Below are positions 1 through 13,363 of a stretch of DNA of 64,000 nucleotides, one piece after another (position 1 is the stretch's first letter; each line of letters begins with the position of its first letter). Under the pieces are notes generated by a model. It was not told where the DNA came from, made no database searches, and saw only the letters and a program-made list of their open reading frames with translations. A program made the translations under genes and the position numbers. The stretch spans positions 21,694,501 to 21,758,500 of the forward strand of contig CP141146.1 in assembly GCA_035235625.1 (NCBI GenBank). The letters run 5' to 3'. The DNA is from Saururus chinensis (taxonomy: Eukaryota > Streptophyta > Magnoliopsida > Piperales > Saururaceae).

Positions 1-1109
1 TCTCATGACTTTGAAAACTGAAACGTCTAAAACTACATAATGTATATATACATCTAGAAAGATAGTAGATAGATCATGTAGATTGAAAAAATTCCCATTT
101 TGTTGAGTGGCTGATCAGCGGAAGCATGGCGGCCCCATGGCCTTGGGATGGTGTAGAGCATAAAAATTTGGGATGGTGCAGGGCATAAAAATTGGATCTT
201 CAATTGATTGACTACACTAACAAGCATGCAATTGTAATTTTATAAGCAATAAACTATCTAAATAAGAGCATGCAAGTATTGAAAACGAAAATTGGGAACA
301 AAGACGTACTGAACTTGGGCTGATTAGCCCCTAGCACCCCATCAAATCTTCACACCATCATCCGATTGCAATAGATTACAATTGAATCAAGAAAGGATGA
401 GGATTTTACTTCTTATGTGTAGATCCCTATAATGTTTTGTTCTTGGCTTGAAAAATCAGCAAGGAAATGCCCAAAAGCCTCTACTTTGACATCCCAACTA
501 GCAAGGAGCATGATCTACTTCATTTGCCTCGTCAAGAGGAGGAGAGGGGATTAGAGGAGGCGGCCAGCAAGATTTTCCCCAAATCTTGAGGGTGGCCGCA
601 CCAACGGAGGAGCAAGAGGGCAGATTGGGAGAGAGAGAGAGGAGAGGAGGACGCACCAGATTAGATTAGATTAGATTAGGGCTTCTCCTCTCCCTCTTCT
701 CCCTTAAATACCCCTCTTAATCCCTCTCTAATTGGGCTTATGAATTTCCGGCCTATCTTCGAGGGTCTGACACAACGGGTGCGGGCTTAGTCTCTTAGAG
801 CTTGTGGGGGCCTGGACCCCCTGCATACGGCCAAGCCTAGGTCAGGGTCAACCCCTCATTAATCATGGGTTCTACTATCGACACTTAATTAGTGAGTCAG
901 GCCCTATAACATATTAATACACATCCTAGTCATATGCCTAGTGTGTGTGTGTAATGTATGCGGGTTCTAATAGAATTAGTGTCACGATGGTTCATGTGGG
1001 GTCGGTGAACCGCCCCCACTAACCTGGGACCCCGTGGCTTATACCGGCTCACCCGGACTGCGAATAGTGTGGACCAAAAATAGGCTCAAGCCCATACCCT
1101 GGTCCAACA
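1..1109 (-). repeat. Possible retroelement LTR end, antisense
   Basis: No gene is visible. Read on the minus strand, the stretch would begin at 1109 with TGTTGGACCAGGG, has a TATA-like box (TATTTAAG) near 708, and is followed by a pyrimidine/purine-rich leader with five GATTA-type repeats at about 659-680. That order (TG start, promoter, leader) resembles an LTR. The other end and a target duplication could not be found, so it may be truncated by the window edge or be another repeat class. Confidence 0.3.
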
Positions 1110-2724
1110 TATTCATCTAGCATTAACATGTGCATAAACATAATTTTCTCATCCTCACGTTAAGTGTTCAAGTCAAGTGTTTTCCACTTGCATAAACATA
1201 ATTTTCTCTTCCTCAAGTGTTCTCCAAGTGTCAACACTGGATTTATAGATGACTTGTAGAGATGAAAGAATTGTAAATAATGCATGTTATGACATAGGCA
1301 TACGGGAGGTAGCTATTTGTACGGCACTTGTATGGCAAATTGGCCAAACAAGTTAGCCTCACTTGTTTTGGTCTTGACTTTATGCCATATGATCGTGCAT
1401 CTCGCATGCAAACCAAAGCTACAAGCCTTCCCCAAGGTAGATATGTGAATGTGCCAGGATATTTCCCAAGTAAGATCTCCAAAGAGGGACATATCACACA
1501 ATTAACCTAGGCAATTTGAGAAGCAGAATGTTCGTTTCAACACCGTGTATGTAAAGGTTATGAAGTTTATCTTTCTAACGTGGCCCTAAGGTTAGACAGT
1601 CAACTCGTGGGTCATGGAGCCCAATCTACTATCCAAGGGGTTTCTAACTTGATGACTAGCCAACCAGCGAGCACGCGCCTTGTAACAAGGCATCATACCA
1701 ACATTATAATATTGAAGCTCAACCAGACCCCCCTTATGTAGTATAAGATATATATTACATTATGCTAGTGACAATCAAAGTGGTTGTATGGGCATGCTTG
1801 AACCAAAGTTCACAAATAACTCCAAAATCCTCCACAAAGCTCTCTGGCACTATCTAGGGAAGGGGATATGTTAAAAGGCTGAACAACACCATGACCAACC
1901 ATGTGTGTGAAATATTGCGGGCATTTTCAGCAACACATGCATACATATTGTGTAACATTCATGCAGGTAGCCCTGGCAAAGCATGCACACAATATGTGCA
2001 ACACGTGCATTGTGAGCTTGAGATTATTCACCTTAAGAATCACCATAGTGCCGCTAGTCCAAAAAATTTAATCCATCTATTCCATATCAATAGCTCCAAT
2101 TGATTTTTTAAAATAAACTAATTTTAATTCATTTTAAAAAACCAAATGGAGTTATTAGTCTGGGATAGAGGGAGCATGTTGTGTACGATTGTACACGATG
2201 ATCATACTCTCTTTTATTATTCTATAGTATTGAACTATTTATTGGTTATTGTAATACTTTATTATCGTACTTGTTGGTGGCCCGGGATAGCCGAACCACT
2301 AATTTAGTTATTTTGTATGAACCGGACCGGCCTGGTTTATGTGGTCCGGTTCCCTAGGTGGTCGTCTCCTATATGGGGCGGCCTTTGCTTTTGGTGGGAT
2401 TATGCAAGTATTGAATTCCAGTTTCTCCCATTTCTTCTCCAATTCTCCCCTTTCATTGCGTAGTACTCTTAGGTACCGATTGTGCCTGCATCGGGCACAA
2501 CAGAGCATTAAGGACTATGAGTTATGACCTCATGCACATGAAATTGTATTACTTTGTTAATCTAGTTAGTATGCAAATCATAATTATCTATAACATATAA
2601 GCAAGATCATAAAACCACAAGACGAAACATTTTTTACATAGAAATTCAATCAGGGAGAAACCATGAAACACTCTATCTAGACTAAACAAATGCACTAAGT
2701 AAAAATGTACTAAGTAAACAAGTA
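1110..2724. other. No gene seen; repeat debris
   Basis: AT-rich sequence without a recognisable coding region. It holds a short duplication near 1127-1220 (the phrase GCATAAACATAATTTTCTC occurs twice) and a degraded MITE listed separately. The short open frames here have no recognisable domain. Confidence 0.5.
2071..2175. mobile_element. Degraded Stowaway-like MITE
   Basis: About 105 bp with imperfect terminal inversion: the left arm reads CTATTCCATATCAATAGCTC and the right arm, reversed and complemented, CTATCCCAGACTAATAACTC. The outer right end GGGATAGAGGGAG matches the general form of Stowaway ends (CTCCCTC...CCC). The core is AT-rich and non-coding. The TA target duplication is not certain. 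Confidence 0.4.
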
Positions 2725-2729
2725 CAAAG

Positions 2730-5700
2730 TGTCACGACTCGGATTTTTAAAACCTTTTTAAAGAAAGGACACACGATAATTCATGATATTTTTTTTAAAA
2801 TACAAAATAAATCATCCGATTAAATATCCAAGTCATGATTACTAGTGTTAACAAATACAAATATCAAAACATATGATATTATAACATGTGTCAAAATTCG
2901 ATAAATAATAGGTTAACCCTCTAAGTACAAGTCTATCATCTGTACGAAAATAGATAACTAAGTAAAGTTGGCTCTCATGCTAGTAATTACAATTACTTAC
3001 AAAATTACACAAGTAAGAAACTAGATCCCACTAGTACAATGTCATCCTCAATCACCCACCAACGTCCTGATCTCGCTACGATCTCATCTAAAGAATTACA
3101 ACCAAACAAGACCAAAAAACAACAAAACATCTTCTCCCTTGGAGGAGCATTTCCAAAAGAATAAAAGTATTAATTAATATTTTTTGGATCAGGTCAACAT
3201 CAACCGATGTTAGTTTCCTACGTACTCATCAGACAACATCTCCAATGTTTCCAATAAGAATGGATCCAGGCATAGTTTTGCCTAAAAACTACATTATCAC
3301 AAGAAGAATAGCATCACACGTACAATGCTTAAGTATTTTCAACCTACCTATATTTTATGAAAGTTCTTTAATCGTTCTACTTGTTCTAATTAAACAAGAA
3401 ATATCAAATAATATAATTAATTATCTCTCGAACCATTGTTTGATAATTTATATCCTCGTCTAATCCCAAAGACAGACAAACTCATCAAATGTTAACCTAA
3501 GTGACAAATGATACAACCACTATGGACCTTCCTCCAAAGGGAACCATCCATAGTGAGGCCCTGGAATCCACCAAGAAGTACCATAACCCAACTTAGCCTA
3601 TACGGACGTGATTGGAGTGGAAGAACATGACCCACATTGCACCTGAACAAAAGTGGTGGGAAAAGCCGACTAAGCAGGATGTTAACTAATCCAAATGCGT
3701 GTACACTAAACGATTCTCAATAAATCGGTGGTGAGCCCAGCTCACGCTGAGCTCCCTTCAATGGGAAGGTGCAACTCCATGACTAAATCAACAGCTCCTC
3801 AATAGAGCTAAGACTCATAAAAACCATTTTGAACCCTATCCTGCTCATCAACTAGTAAGGATTCTGAATGACTATCCCAAACCCTATCAATCTCATTTAG
3901 ACTAGGGCTAAAACTCAAAACTGTCATCGGTTCATTAACTAAGATAAATCGTCAAGTTAAAGGCCATGTTCACTCTATGAACTAGTCCCAGACCCCTCTG
4001 AGAATATTTTAGTCTTTATCTTGATTAGGTGTTCTCGCCCAATCTAAAGCTATCTAACCCCCTTGATTAATCTTTCATTAATCTTAAGCTAGTGATAAAT
4101 TACTATCACAACAACAATAACAAATATTGAAGTAAATTAAAGCTTAAACAATACAAACCAACACAGTTCTAACAGATCGTAATATCAAGAACCAAACTCA
4201 ATAATGGTATTAGAAATGTTTGCACTCTCGAGCCCTAACCCTCATTGGGTTAGCTGATTAAACTTTTATGAAAATGGGTCATCATGTACCTAAGGGCATT
4301 AAGATAATTATCCTACATTGGTCATGGTCCTCTCTGTTTTGGGTAAGTCTTTGACCTCTCAAGAGGTTCCAGTATCAAATTGGCCCATTAATTCTATTTA
4401 CGCGAATGCGGGCTGGTCCACTCATAGAGGTGTTTCTGTGATTTCGTTCAAGGCTTCCCTGAACCTTAATGGGTCCAAAATTGATATCAGGGGTACTCCT
4501 TGACGTTATGGACCCAAGGTAATTTTCTTGTCATTTAACGGGGTCATAAACCCCTTGAACTGACCCCAGTTCATTTAACGGTTCCACCTTAACCCTAGGG
4601 GTAAAACAATCACTTATCTATTTTTTGGGATTTTTCCCTACCTTATGCATTGGTCTGTAATTATGGTGCACATACACCTATCAATGGATTTTTTATTAAG
4701 TTTTAAACCTACTCATAAGCCCTTGAACTGGAGCCCCTAAATTGGGTAATTAAATATTATTCTATGGTTCAACTACAAGGGTAAATTGGTCCTTTCATAA
4801 CATCTGGAATTTTTCCCTGGGCTAAAATTGTCAGGGAACTTGAAATACTTGATTGTTTATAATTAAACCCTTTGCAAGTGTACAAGGTAATTGTACTAGG
4901 ATGAGTATTTAAGGGTTATCGAACCTCAGGGACGGATGAATTATTACTAAATCTAAAGAGGAATTTGCTGATTAAAAACTAGAAAGAATTTAAACTTAAA
5001 TTAAGCAAAAGAAAAGAATCAACTAATTGAAAAGGTAGAGATTAATATGATAGAATTTACTTAGGAAATCGAATCCACTATAGAACCATAACAAATCCTT
5101 AACTTTTAATCTAAATCTAGTGTGAATATGAACAAGTATTATCAGCTACAAGCTAGAATTACTTCAGAAAGAATCATTAATTAAATTCCATGGCATGAAC
5201 TATCTTCGACAATAGCACGAATCATCTACACTAAATAGTTATAGGCATGACCCGTCTAATCTTAGTATAACTCATCCAAGTCATTAATTATCTGAACATT
5301 ATAACTATTGCATGACCATCTCATCTAAATCACAGAAATTAGAATTGATGCAAATATCAAAACCACATCAATCTATCATCTACAAGACAATAAATCAATA
5401 TAGATTTGAATAAACATGAAAAACTTTTCCATTAAAAAGGAAATCCTTATCATACAATTGTCATAATTTACAAATGAGATCTAAATTAAAAAGAAAAGAA
5501 ACTAAAACTTATCTATAGCTTCATTAACTCCTAAGTAAAAGAAGAGTTTAGCCTTCCATGGTAGAAGAAAGCACTTGAATCTCCATTAAAAGCTTTGGGT
5601 TTTTCTCCATCTTCTTCTTCCTTCTTCTCTTCAAAAAATCTACTTGCTAACCCTTAATTTCGAGTCAAATATGTCTTTATATAGGCATAAAAACCGTAAG

Positions 5701-7565
5701 AAGAAGTTGTATATGAAAAGGACTCAAAATTGGCTTAAACAAGGAAACTGTGCGTTATCCCGTTCGCATGCCCTGCATTCCCGTTCGAATGCCTATACTG
5801 TATTTTTCTCCAAAATCACGTTATCCCATTCTAACGGCTACACTGTTTCTGCAATCTGGACAGCTTTTCTGGACAATCCATTTTCTGTTTATTAAGCTCT
5901 TTCTTTCATGTCCATATTAATTTTCAACTTGTTTATAACTCCGAAAAGTTGTCCAAATCACTTTAAAGCATGTCAAGACTATTTTGAATTATTCCAAATA
6001 TCGCCAAGTACTTCAATAAGCGCATTTTACCTACAAAGTATTAAAACATCACATTTTAGACATGTAGAATATAATTAAGATCCCAACTTGATTTAAATAC
6101 ATATCTAAACTACTAATAACTACAAAATTATTAATAATTAAACTAAAATACTAATATCTATCTTAATCTAAATAAACCATAACTAACTCTAAATTAACCT
6201 AATCTATGCTAGCAAATAAGGTAAAAAGGCATATAAAATAGATATATATTTCATACTTATCAATACTTCCCTGGTTACTTGATAATTTTCATGATTTTTT
6301 TCCAAGTCTTTAACCTAGTGAACCGGAACCGGTTCAATGGTATTTTTTTACCAGCCTGGACCCGAGCCAAGCCAAGCCGGATCCAGGCTACACGATTTGA
6401 CGACCCACTCGTGGCTTGTCTCCCTCAATTACGACCAGCAGGAACGCCTGCTAACCTTCGGCGGCCACTGCCGGCCGCCCCCAATAGGCAAAAGGGTGGG
6501 CTAGATTGAATCGCTGTCGATGGGAGATTTTGATCGGCCCAGCCACAACGCCAGTGGTGGCCGAACCCCCCTCATAGGGGGAGCCTTTTTCCTCCCCCAC
6601 AGCAGTGGCCAGTGGGCCACACACCGACAGCCGGCGAGCCCTGCCTATCCGAGTAGTGGGGGAAAAGAGAGGGTGGAGGCTACGGCCCTCACCCCCTCCC
6701 TCCCCCTTCTCTATTTTTTGTGTGCAGAGAGACACAGTAGGAGGAGCAGGGAGGGCGACGGCAACAGCCCCAACCAATGGTTGGATCCAGGCGCATACCC
6801 AATGCTTGGTGTCAGAGAAGATATTACTTGAGAAAGAGAATAAAATGGGAAAAGTGGAAGAGTCTCCCCCTTTCTCCAGTCAGCAGACACTCGTGGCTGA
6901 GAGTAACCGAGGATGGAAAGTGGCTGGCCAATAGTTGGTAGGCGATGACCGACCTATTGTTTTTGTCCTTAACAATACTAACTCATATTAATTTTTAGGG
7001 AAAGAACTATGTTTATTCCTAGATCCTACCTCTTTGTCCTCCGGCCTTTGCACATGCTCCTCTCCACCTTCATTGTCAGACGGGCTCGCGGAGAAGCTCC
7101 TCCGGCGGCTCATCCCCCTTCACCTCTAAGCCAAATAGCCCCTCCAAAATAAGCCTAGGTGGCTTTTTTATAATTATGGGAGATTAGGAACTCTAATCCC
7201 TTTAGAAGTTAAGTTAAACCTCTCCACTTAGGCAACCTAATTGGGTTTCTAAAAATTAATTTCCGTCACTTTAATTAACCGGGCTTGCAAAACGACTTAA
7301 ATGGTCCAAATACACGTATAATTCACGTAAACGGGCTCTATACAATATGTTCAACTTTGAATAGTCGTATCTCCCTTATCTAAACTCCGATTCGCGCATT
7401 CTTGGTGGCATTTCGAAGCTCTTTCTGTATACTTTCTAACCACATTAGTCTCAGCCATAAATTTAATTTATTGAGGAAGTTATTCTACTAGGAAAGTTAA
7501 TGGGTCAAACACCCTATTTTCCACATATTTAATTTTTGAAACCTAGGAAAGTCCGGGATATTACA
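2730..7565 (-). mobile_element. Solo LTR, about 4.8 kb including a nested insertion
   Basis: The element begins TGTCACGACTCGG and ends CGGGATATTACA, with the 5-bp direct repeat CAAAG immediately outside at 2725-2729 and 7566-7570. TG...CA ends plus a 5-bp duplication are diagnostic of LTR retrotransposon insertion. No primer site, gag or pol is present, so it is read as a solo LTR left by recombination between two LTRs. A TATA-like box on the minus strand near 7150-7165 (ATTATAAAAAAG) suggests minus orientation, giving TGTAATATCCCGG as its 5' end, a form common among Ty3-type LTRs. Removing the nested LTR at 4850-6262 leaves about 3.4 kb. Confidence 0.8.
4850..6262 (-). mobile_element. Nested solo LTR, 1.4 kb
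   Basis: On the plus strand it begins TGATTGTTTATAATT and ends TACTTATCA; the 5-bp repeat ATACT sits just outside at 4845-4849 and 6263-6267. In the minus orientation it starts TGATAAGTATGAAATATA and has a TATA box (CTATATAAAG) near 5680 followed by a leader. The plus-strand text GCAAGTGTACAAGG, followed by a GGTTATCGAACCTCAGGGA-like phrase, recurs in many plant LTRs. No internal region exists. It lies inside the 2730-7565 LTR and is therefore younger. Confidence 0.82.
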
Positions 7566-7570
7566 CAAAG

Positions 7571-8943
7571 TTTACCAAATACAGATGAAAGACAACTTGT
7601 TTTTCTTCGGCTGGTCTCCACACCACTCTAACTCTATAGAACTTATTCGGTTTACTTTATATACATTTAACTTGTTCTTTTCTCCACTCTACTTGAACGA
7701 CAACCCCAACCTTCTCATATTGACATATCACCCCGATCTTCTTAGAAACTCTATAACATGAGGCTTGGAAGATAGTTTTAATATCAAACCTCTTTTCTCT
7801 CCACACGCTTTGACATTAAAGCGTTTTTGTGAAGTACCCAGACAAACAATTCATGAAGTGAAAGACATACACATGAATTTGTGTTGGATCCTAGTGGCTA
7901 AATACAATAGCTCTCAATATACAATAGCCAATGAAAGTACTTTTCTCTCAAAGTATGATGCAAGTGAAATATATCTATTTTATATGTCTTTTTACCTTAT
8001 TTGCTAGCATAATATTAAGTTAATTTAGAGTTAATATAAGGTTTTATTTGTGTTAAGATGGAAGTTAGTTTTTTAGTTTAATTATTAATTAGTTTGGGCA
8101 ATAGTAGTAGTTTAATAGTGTATTTGAATTAAGTCGGGATTTTATTTATATATTATATATCTAAAATGTGACTTTTTATATTTTAAAAGAATGATGCACT
8201 TCTCGAGGCAGTTAGACGATGTGCGGAACATTTCACAAGACCCTTGACACCTAACAAATAACATAAAATACAAGCAATTCAAGACAGTGAGATTGAATAA
8301 TCGATGAGAGTACAATCGATATGTCCACACATTTAATTGGGTCAAGTTCTATTTGGGGTGTGGTGTCCGATTCATGTAGAGTAAAGTTTTTTAAAGGATG
8401 TCAAAAGCATAGAACTGGCTGCTGGAGAATGGGGTCTCCACGATGGTTGTGATAATGGGTGGTAAAGATGGGATCCACCTAGAAAATTCCATAGTCAAGA
8501 TGGAAGGAGCAGCAAAGATTTGACTCCAAAATATACATGAAAGATCTTCACCTAAGAGTCTGTCAAACACAAAGGACAATGAAGGCAAGGCTATTATTTT
8601 GGGGTATAATCTGTTCCCACCATTAGTTAGCATGCAACTCTCATTGGAGGAATTGGTTGGCATATATTTAGCAATTGCTGCAATTGAGTAGAGGGTAGAG
8701 CCAAGAAAAGAGAAGTTAGTCTATTTAAACGTAAAGCTGGGCTGGATTGTTGTGCTATAAATCAAGAGTATACTCCCAATCATATATTTCCTTTGTGAAT
8801 GTAAACGATTGTCATTGGCTAGTGGACCGTAGAAGCAGTGGTTAGAATTTAGAAACATATATTGTCTATATATATTTGGTGTTTCTATCACCTTGTTCTT
8901 TTTTGGAGTGACTTTTCTTTTCTTTCTCAAACCTTGAAACAAA
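7571..8943. other. No gene seen
   Basis: Unique-looking AT-rich sequence between the outer solo LTR and the MULE. A minus-strand open frame of 90 codons (8391-8663) shows no recognisable family and no splice or promoter context. TGAAACAAA at 8935-8943 is the left target duplication of the MULE. Confidence 0.45.
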
Positions 8944-8996
8944 GAGTTTTTTTCAATATTGCCTGGCCGAAGAATATAATATTCCATATTCCTTAG
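8944..8996 (+). repeat. MULE left terminal inverted repeat
   Basis: Begins GAGTTTTTTTCAATATTGCC and ends ATATTCCTTAG. It pairs in inverted orientation with 25183-25235, with six mismatches, and similarity stops abruptly inside this boundary. Confidence 0.88.
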
Positions 8997-9141
8997 TTTT
9001 TCTAAAATAATGCAAATAAACCTAGACTTTCACGATATAAGGAAAGTTTTGGATATAAATATCCTTGGTCAAGGTTTAGGGTTTTATATCGTGTAAACCC
9101 TTTACATGATCGCATTTACATACAAACGACTTCACAGACTG

Positions 9142-9360
9142 GCGATTTTGATAATCCAATCAGTGAGAAGGAACTACGCAGTGTGAGTTCTGATTTTTGA
9201 TCTATCCCACCAGCGATTTCAACAGTCCAATAAGTGAGCAGTGAACACACAGCGTGAGTTCCGCTTTTTGTCCCATCCCATCAGTGATTTTGAAAAAACT
9301 CTAGTCAATTTCCAAAGTTCAAATAGTGAGACGCGAAAAAACTCCGCAAAGTCCAGTTTT
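9142..9360 (+). repeat. Subterminal tandem repeat of the MULE, about 70 bp, three units
   Basis: Units begin near 9142, 9211 and 9282, each with the skeleton GATTT...CAATCAGTGAG...GTGAGTTC...TTTTTG...TCCCA. The third unit is more degenerate. The array sits between the left terminal repeat and the Ulp1-like gene, where transposase-binding or promoter elements would be expected. Confidence 0.6.
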
Positions 9361-9900
9361 TCTTGTTTTCGAAAGGCAATTTTGGATTTTTTTGCCCTGA
9401 AGCGAGTTTCGACTATGAAGTTAGGTTCCATCAAAGTGTATACTGACGCAATCTCGGTAAAGCAGTTAACTTTGGTAAAAATCACTGGCCGATTGAGGGG
9501 TTAATCCGGCTTTGATCAATTTCATTGTAAGGCCTTTCTCTAGCTCTAAATCATTTGTTCGTATACACTGGTTTTCATATATCGTGATATGGAACACACG
9601 ACGTATTTACTATCTCATCAGTAGACTGTCGTGTTATCATGTATACGATATGTAATATATCGTGTTGTCAATAATACGATATTAAATATAGATGTCCTCC
9701 TATCGTATATGTGTAGCATACATAACGTGTTATTAATAACACGATATTCGAAAGATGACATTCAATTGTTGTGCTATTGTGCCTAAGAAGGCATATCATG
9801 TATCTGATAACATGATGTATTCATTTAGCATGTACTTGTATGTTAGTTACATAATGTGAATCAACGCAACTCTTTGATTTTGGTCATGACCTACTGTTGA

Positions 9901-9908
9901 TATAAATA
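9901..9908 (+). promoter_or_regulatory. Candidate TATA box of the Ulp1-like gene
   Basis: TATAAATA lies 46 bp upstream of the first ATG (9954) of the Ulp1-like reading frame. The spacing would leave only a short leader. Position and sequence fit, but nothing else confirms it. Confidence 0.35.
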
Positions 9909-12900
9909 TGTATAACATCTTTTATAGATGAAGAGTTACAAGAATACAATCAAATGGCGAAATCAGTTAAGGCATCAGAAGAGAAGAAGAAGAGAATCTA
10001 AGGGAGGAGACCGGGTCAAGGAATGAACAGTTTCCCTGCTAGACTTAAACTATCAAAAGACCTTGTTGAATCGAGGCCGGGATGCAAGGCAATCTTGGAG
10101 GAGATTGGGTTCTACCTAGTATACGATTGCGAGCCAATAATTATCTCCAGGCTGCTCCTAGACATTGTAATAGGTGAGTGATGGGATGACCCACAAGAAG
10201 TTCTAAACGTTCAGGGCAAAATACTCGCCTTGACAGCTGAAGAAGTCGCACTGATAATGGGTTTGAGTGCGAAAGGGAACCAGTTGAAGTTGGATAGTGG
10301 CAAGGGGAATGCTGCCCAAGGCAAGGGGAAATTCTTCAAAAAGTTCTTCCCAGGGAAGCAGCTAGAGAAAAATATGATTGAAGAAATTTTGAAAGAAGTG
10401 GTTGACAACCGGTGGATTGTCTCTAACGAGGACTTGGCACGGTTGGCCATCGTGCACATGGGGGTCATTTTATTCACACAGAGCAATAGATCCGTATCTC
10501 CATCTCTGTGTGACTTCATATATGGCATGACAGTTGTGGGGAGGTACAATTAGGTTGGACCGTTCATGATATGTTAATTTGAGGCATATCATCAGCCCAT
10601 TGAAACATCAGGAGCATACAAGATGATCGCTCTGTCACCGCTGGAATTTTGGTTGGGGCTTCATTTGTGTTCCATATAAATATTGTATTATCCATAACAT
10701 GATTGGATCGATTAGCGTAGTATGAATAACATGATATTATATACACACCTTAGGTATATTGTAATATGAATCACATGATCATTTGCTTATCATGTGTACA
10801 AAAACATGATATGTGACATGAAAGTGGACATATCGTGTTATCAGTAAGACGATATAGTACTCTAGCGTGTATACTCAATTACACAATTGGAGACTTGCGT
10901 GTCATCAATAACATGATGAGTTTAATAAATGTATTATCCATGACACGATATACATGACATATATACACTATTAACAGGATTGTTTTGCCTTGTCCAATGG
11001 GGGTGGTTTCTTTAGCATACCTCTATATGGACTCCAAGTGCTTCTCCATGTATCTCGAGGTGCAAGAGGTGGTCCAGGTTTACACAATTAATGACGGACA
11101 TGGAGAAGGTTGCAAAACTTGACTTGACTAATGAAAAGGTGAGGAATAAGCTACTGGCTTATCACAGGATGAGGAAGTGGTATGAGGAGGTACTCATGCG
11201 GCTCAAGCTAGATTCACAAGTGGTTATGCAAATAACTCCAATTGTAGAAGAGGCCCACTTGATCGATGGCCAAAGGCAAGCCCCGAAGGTGAAGAAGGCG
11301 GCCACTCATACCACGATATAGAGGATAATGATTCCCATTCAAGCCCATCGTGGCCAAACATTAGGGCAATTCCAATATGGCAAAGACGTCATTGATAGCT
11401 TCGTCATGGCAATGGATGTCATGACCAGGATTGTTGATGTGGTTTTGTAGAAGGCCATTCTTTATGGGGAGCAGGGTTGGAGGACTGACAATGTACAAGT
11501 TGCGCTCGAGAGGGTTAAAAATGCTCTGGAGGTAGCAACAAGCTTAATAGAACAGATACAACCCCCACATGAACCAGAGACTGAGCAGCCATTTGAACCC
11601 CCTTAATCGGAGATCCGGCATGCAGCAACCCCTCCACCAACAACCAAAAGAGAGACATCGGTTAATATCAAGGCTAGAGCTTCCAAATCAAGTGAAGCTG
11701 TTCATCAATCTGCTCGTGAAAAGCAAAGAAAATCTATCACTCAGTCTATCAACGAGGATTTCATTTTGCGTAAGTAAAATTTCAATTACACGACATTTTT
11801 CAGTTATCGTGTTAGTTTGGGGATCATTGTCATTGATCACACGGAAACACACATAGTTATCTTATAAGAAAACGATATGGTAGTGATAGTGTGATCGATA
11901 ACATGACTGTTTATATTAACGTATTACTTTCAATACGATAGGTGGACAAGTTGTGTCATTAATAACATGCTTGCTTCATATGTCGTGTATTTACTAATAC
12001 AAATTGTTACTTGTTATATGCAGAGAAAAGGGAGGTGAAAGCTGGCTCCCCAATAAAGATGAAAGATCTGAAGGTTGAAAGGACCGTAATAACAAGATTC
12101 CTCAAGAAAATAAACGAGGAAGTTATTCAATCCCAGGAGGTCAAGGAACAATCCCTTGAGGAAAAAGAAGTGGAAAGCGGAAATAAAATTGAAAATAAAG
12201 AAGCAGTGCCACAAAAACAAATAAAGCTGAAAATAAAGAAGTGAAAATCTTCAGATGCAGGCCCTATTGCATGCTCCTACCTCCCGTGCCTAGGAGGATG
12301 AGGTACACTGTGGCTAATCCACCGGCTCATGCATCTAAGGGGGAGGAACGAGCCATGAAGGTGGCCGCTGAGGGCGCGAAGAAGCCAAAGACATGCAACA
12401 ACTACATTGAAGAGAAGATTGCAAAGACAAATTGCCCGACAAGGGAGGAGTAAAATGCAAAGCGAGAGGATGAAGTTCCTTTGGCATATGTCCCTGCCCC
12501 ATATTATATCTTTGCACCACAGGTAAAGTCTCTGATCCCGGAAATAGTGGGCTCAAATGTTGCTTCTAGCAGTACCACTATATCGGATACACCTCCAGTT
12601 GATCAGGAACTACGATAGAGTATCCAACAAGCGATAGACATGGAAGAGCACGCTGAGTAGCAAAAGGACAAGGAGGATGTCACTTTGATGCCACATAACT
12701 ACCTTGATCTACAGATGGTGTTCCACATGGAGATTCAACGGGTTGAAGATCAGGAGACCATACAGGATTTTTTGGCACACCCACACAAGGAATGACCCAT
12801 GGTGACGCTTATTCACACTGACTATGTGTCTCTATTTAGGCAGGAGTGCATAATGAATGAGGTAATATCGTATTCTTCAACATACGTTTTATTACATAGC

Positions 12901-13363
12901 ATGTTATTAATCATAAGAGAAGTGAAAAGTGGCAAATGCTACTTCTATTTATACGAAACATCCACATATTGTTGTATCAATAACATGCTAATTTTCAAAT
13001 GATATTATCGTGTATCACTATCGTATTTGTGATTACACGACATAAGTTATGTCGTGTTATCGCTTACATGATGTATTCACATGTCGTTCTTGTAGTGACA
13101 TGATGTATCGTTCATCGTGTTATCACTAACACTATGATTTTGTTGATGATTTTAGGTCATAGACGTCTTCAGCCAACTTATGGAGGAGCGCAATGCTAGA
13201 TATCCCGGCCTTTATCCCAACTATTTTTTTGGGAGATTCATGATCGAGCACTACTATAACGTTGGGATGCAGCATGACAAGGGGAAGATTCTTCCCAAAA
13301 TTGTTGGCAGCTTGATGAGGAGGTTGAATGTGAACACCGAGAGTGGTTTCATTCCAATCTAAA

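Noticed and set aside
659..680. GATTA repeats as a telomere-like tract
   Set aside because: The unit is TTAGA and not the plant telomere repeat TTTAGGG, with only about five copies.
8391..8663. Minus-strand 90-codon frame outside the MULE
   Set aside because: No recognisable domain, promoter or splice context.
10211..10549. Minus-strand frame of 112 codons opposite the Ulp1-like gene
   Set aside because: Shadow of the plus-strand coding block, which matches the family's expected N-terminal part.
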